From contig SLBE01000152.1 in assembly GCA_007126465.1 (NCBI GenBank), positions 1 through 6,147 of the forward strand: a DNA stretch of 6,147 bases. The letters are read 5' to 3'. A program made the translations under genes and the position numbers. Source of the stretch: Syntrophomonadaceae bacterium. Lineage in GTDB: Bacteria; Bacillota; Dethiobacteria; DTU022. The notes beneath the pieces were generated by a model that saw nothing but the letters and a program-made list of their open reading frames with translations, searched no databases and was not told the DNA's origin. Positions 4,913-6,147 of the stretch are shown one piece after another. How positions within the stretch are numbered: position 1 is the first letter of the stretch; every line of letters starts with the position of its first letter.

Positions 4913-6147
4913 TTATGGCCTGGTTTGTCCTGATCCGAAAATTATATATTTAAGTGATGTCAGCGCCTGCAGGCCCATCGGGCCGCGCACGTGTAGTTTC
5001 TGAGTGCTGATACCCATTTCCGCCCCAAGACCGAATTCATAACCGTCGGTAAAACGAGTAGAAGCATTGATATAAACCGCAGCTGAGTCAACCCGGTCGA
5101 TGAATTCTCTTGACCTTGAGTAATTTTCCGTAATTATTGTTTCAGAATGGCCCGTTCCATAGTTAGTAATATGGTTTACAGTTTCATCCAAATCACTGAC
5201 AACTTTTACGGCCAGGACTAAATCCAGGTACTCGGTTCGCCAATCATCTTCCCCGGCAGGAGTAACAGGCACATGAGCGGCATATTCCGCCACACGCCTG
5301 CAGCCTCTTATTTCAACCCCAGCATTTGATAATAAAGCGAGAACTGCAGGTAAAAAGCTGCCTGCTGCTTTTTCGTGAACAAGAACAGTTTCCACGGCAT
5401 TGCAAACACCGGGTCTCTGGGTTTTGGCATTTAAAACTATCTGCTGTGCCATTTCTAGATCTGCATATTCGTCGACATAAATATGACAGTTGCCTTCACC
5501 GGTCTGGATTACAGGTACGGTGGCATTTTCAACAACTGTATTGATCAGGGACGCCCCTCCCCGGGGAATTACCAGGTCGAGATAATCGTTGGCTTTGATT
5601 AAATCACTTACGGCAGCACGCTCCGTATCTTCGATTAAAGAAACTGCACCGTTACCCAGATCATGTGCGGCCAAAACTTGATGAATGATTTCAACCAGGG
5701 CCTTATTGGATTGGATCGCTTCAGAACTCCCCCGCAAAATCACGGCATTACCGGCTTTTAAAGCCAGACCGGCAGCATCAATGGTCACATTAGGACGGGC
5801 CTCATAAATAATTCCGATAACACCGATGGGCACACGCTGCAGTCCGATTTGAAGACCGTTAGGGCGTCTCCACATTTTAACCACTTCACCAACGGGATCT
5901 TCCAGGGCAGCAATATCGCACAACCCCTTGGCCATATCTCCAATCCTGCCAGGTGTTAACAACAGGCGATCATAGAAGGCATCACTAAAACCATTTTTCT
6001 TTTCCAGGTTTTCAAGATCTTTTCTATTGGCGCTAACAAGACTATCAGTTTGCCCGGTAAGAGCGTCAGCCAGATCCCTTAGAATTTGATTCTTTTTATT
6101 CGTAGAAAGGCTGCGCATTTTCAAAGCAGCTTCACGGGCCATTTTGC
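4913..6147 (-). CDS. proA: Glutamate-5-semialdehyde dehydrogenase (gamma-glutamyl phosphate reductase), 5' end outside window
   Basis: About 411 residues are visible, and the frame stays open to the right edge. ProA reduces gamma-glutamyl phosphate to glutamate-5-semialdehyde with NADPH in proline synthesis, after ProB. Counting from ATG 6142, motifs include V-P-I-G-V-I-G-I-I-Y-E-A-R-P-N-V-T (104-120), the IPRGGASLI segment (192-200), and NAKTQRPGVCNAVET (238-252) with catalytic Cys247. The near-invariant S-T-R-F-T-D-G (361-367) and G-L-G-A-E-x-x-I-S-T-Q-K-L-H-x-R-G-P-M-G-L (371-391) follow. Nothing looks damaged. The ATG at 6142 has no ribosome binding site in view, the preceding codon is in frame, and comparison with E. 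coli ProA suggests some 5-10 N-terminal residues lie beyond the edge. proB probably lies further upstream, as in many bacteria, but cannot be seen. Confidence 0.97.
   Translation of the reverse strand, partial: KMAREAALKMRSLSTNKKNQILRDLADALTGQTDSLVSANRKDLENLEKKNGFSDAFYDRLLLTPGRIGDMAKGLCDIAALEDPVGEVVKMWRRPNGLQIGLQRVPIGVIGIIYEARPNVTIDAAGLALKAGNAVILRGSSEAIQSNKALVEIIHQVLAAHDLGNGAVSLIEDTERAAVSDLIKANDYLDLVIPRGGASLINTVVENATVPVIQTGEGNCHIYVDEYADLEMAQQIVLNAKTQRPGVCNAVETVLVHEKAAGSFLPAVLALLSNAGVEIRGCRRVAEYAAHVPVTPAGEDDWRTEYLDLVLAVKVVSDLDETVNHITNYGTGHSETIITENYSRSREFIDRVDSAAVYINASTRFTDGYEFGLGAEMGISTQKLHVRGPMGLQALTSLKYIIFGSGQTRP

Noticed and set aside
5326..5544. Plus-strand frame of 72 codons
   Set aside because: It is antisense within proA, over the conserved catalytic Cys region, with no independent coding signs.

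Overview
The window looks like chromosomal DNA of a low-to-moderate GC Gram-positive bacterium, most likely an anaerobic member of the Clostridia in the broad sense. This is inferred from strong AGGAGG-type ribosome binding sites, GTG and TTG starts, small TatA proteins beside TatC, and a QueG of the Bacillus/Clostridium type with a C-terminal HEAT-like region. I cannot name a genus. Most of the content is housekeeping, with one decayed patch in the middle (about 1600-2300).

Left part (1-1464, all minus strand): a twin-arginine translocation operon runs leftwards in the order tatA (440-649, TTG start), tatA (161-349), tatC (1-76, cut by the window edge). A good promoter-like sequence lies between the two tatA genes. 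The tatC ribosome binding site sits inside a perfect hairpin. Upstream is a separate gene for a DUF2937-like membrane protein (877-1464), with a possible terminator (773-812) between it and the tat genes.

Middle (1465-2373): a spacer with a small inverted repeat, then the remnant of an insertion-sequence OrfA-type transposase with an in-frame stop (1626-1781). This is followed by a crotonase (enoyl-CoA hydratase/isomerase) gene that has lost its central-to-C-terminal part through an internal deletion and frameshift (1841-2297). The true C-terminus of the crotonase survives in another frame.

Right part (2374-6147): a tight two-gene minus-strand unit encodes a DUF2007 protein (3360-3620) and a PAP2-family membrane phosphatase (2374-3357), whose start lies 2 bases beyond the DUF2007 stop. 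Diverging from it under a good sigma-A-like promoter is queG (3777-4895), the cobalamin and Fe-S dependent last step of tRNA queuosine synthesis. It converges tail to tail with proA (4913 to beyond 6147), the glutamyl-phosphate reductase of proline synthesis, whose first few codons lie outside the window.

I do not see a new multi-gene system, CRISPR array, tRNA, rRNA or intact mobile element. The points most worth checking are the occluded tatC ribosome binding site with its overlapping mini-ORF, the deletion-scarred crotonase gene, and the DUF2007/PAP2 pair.
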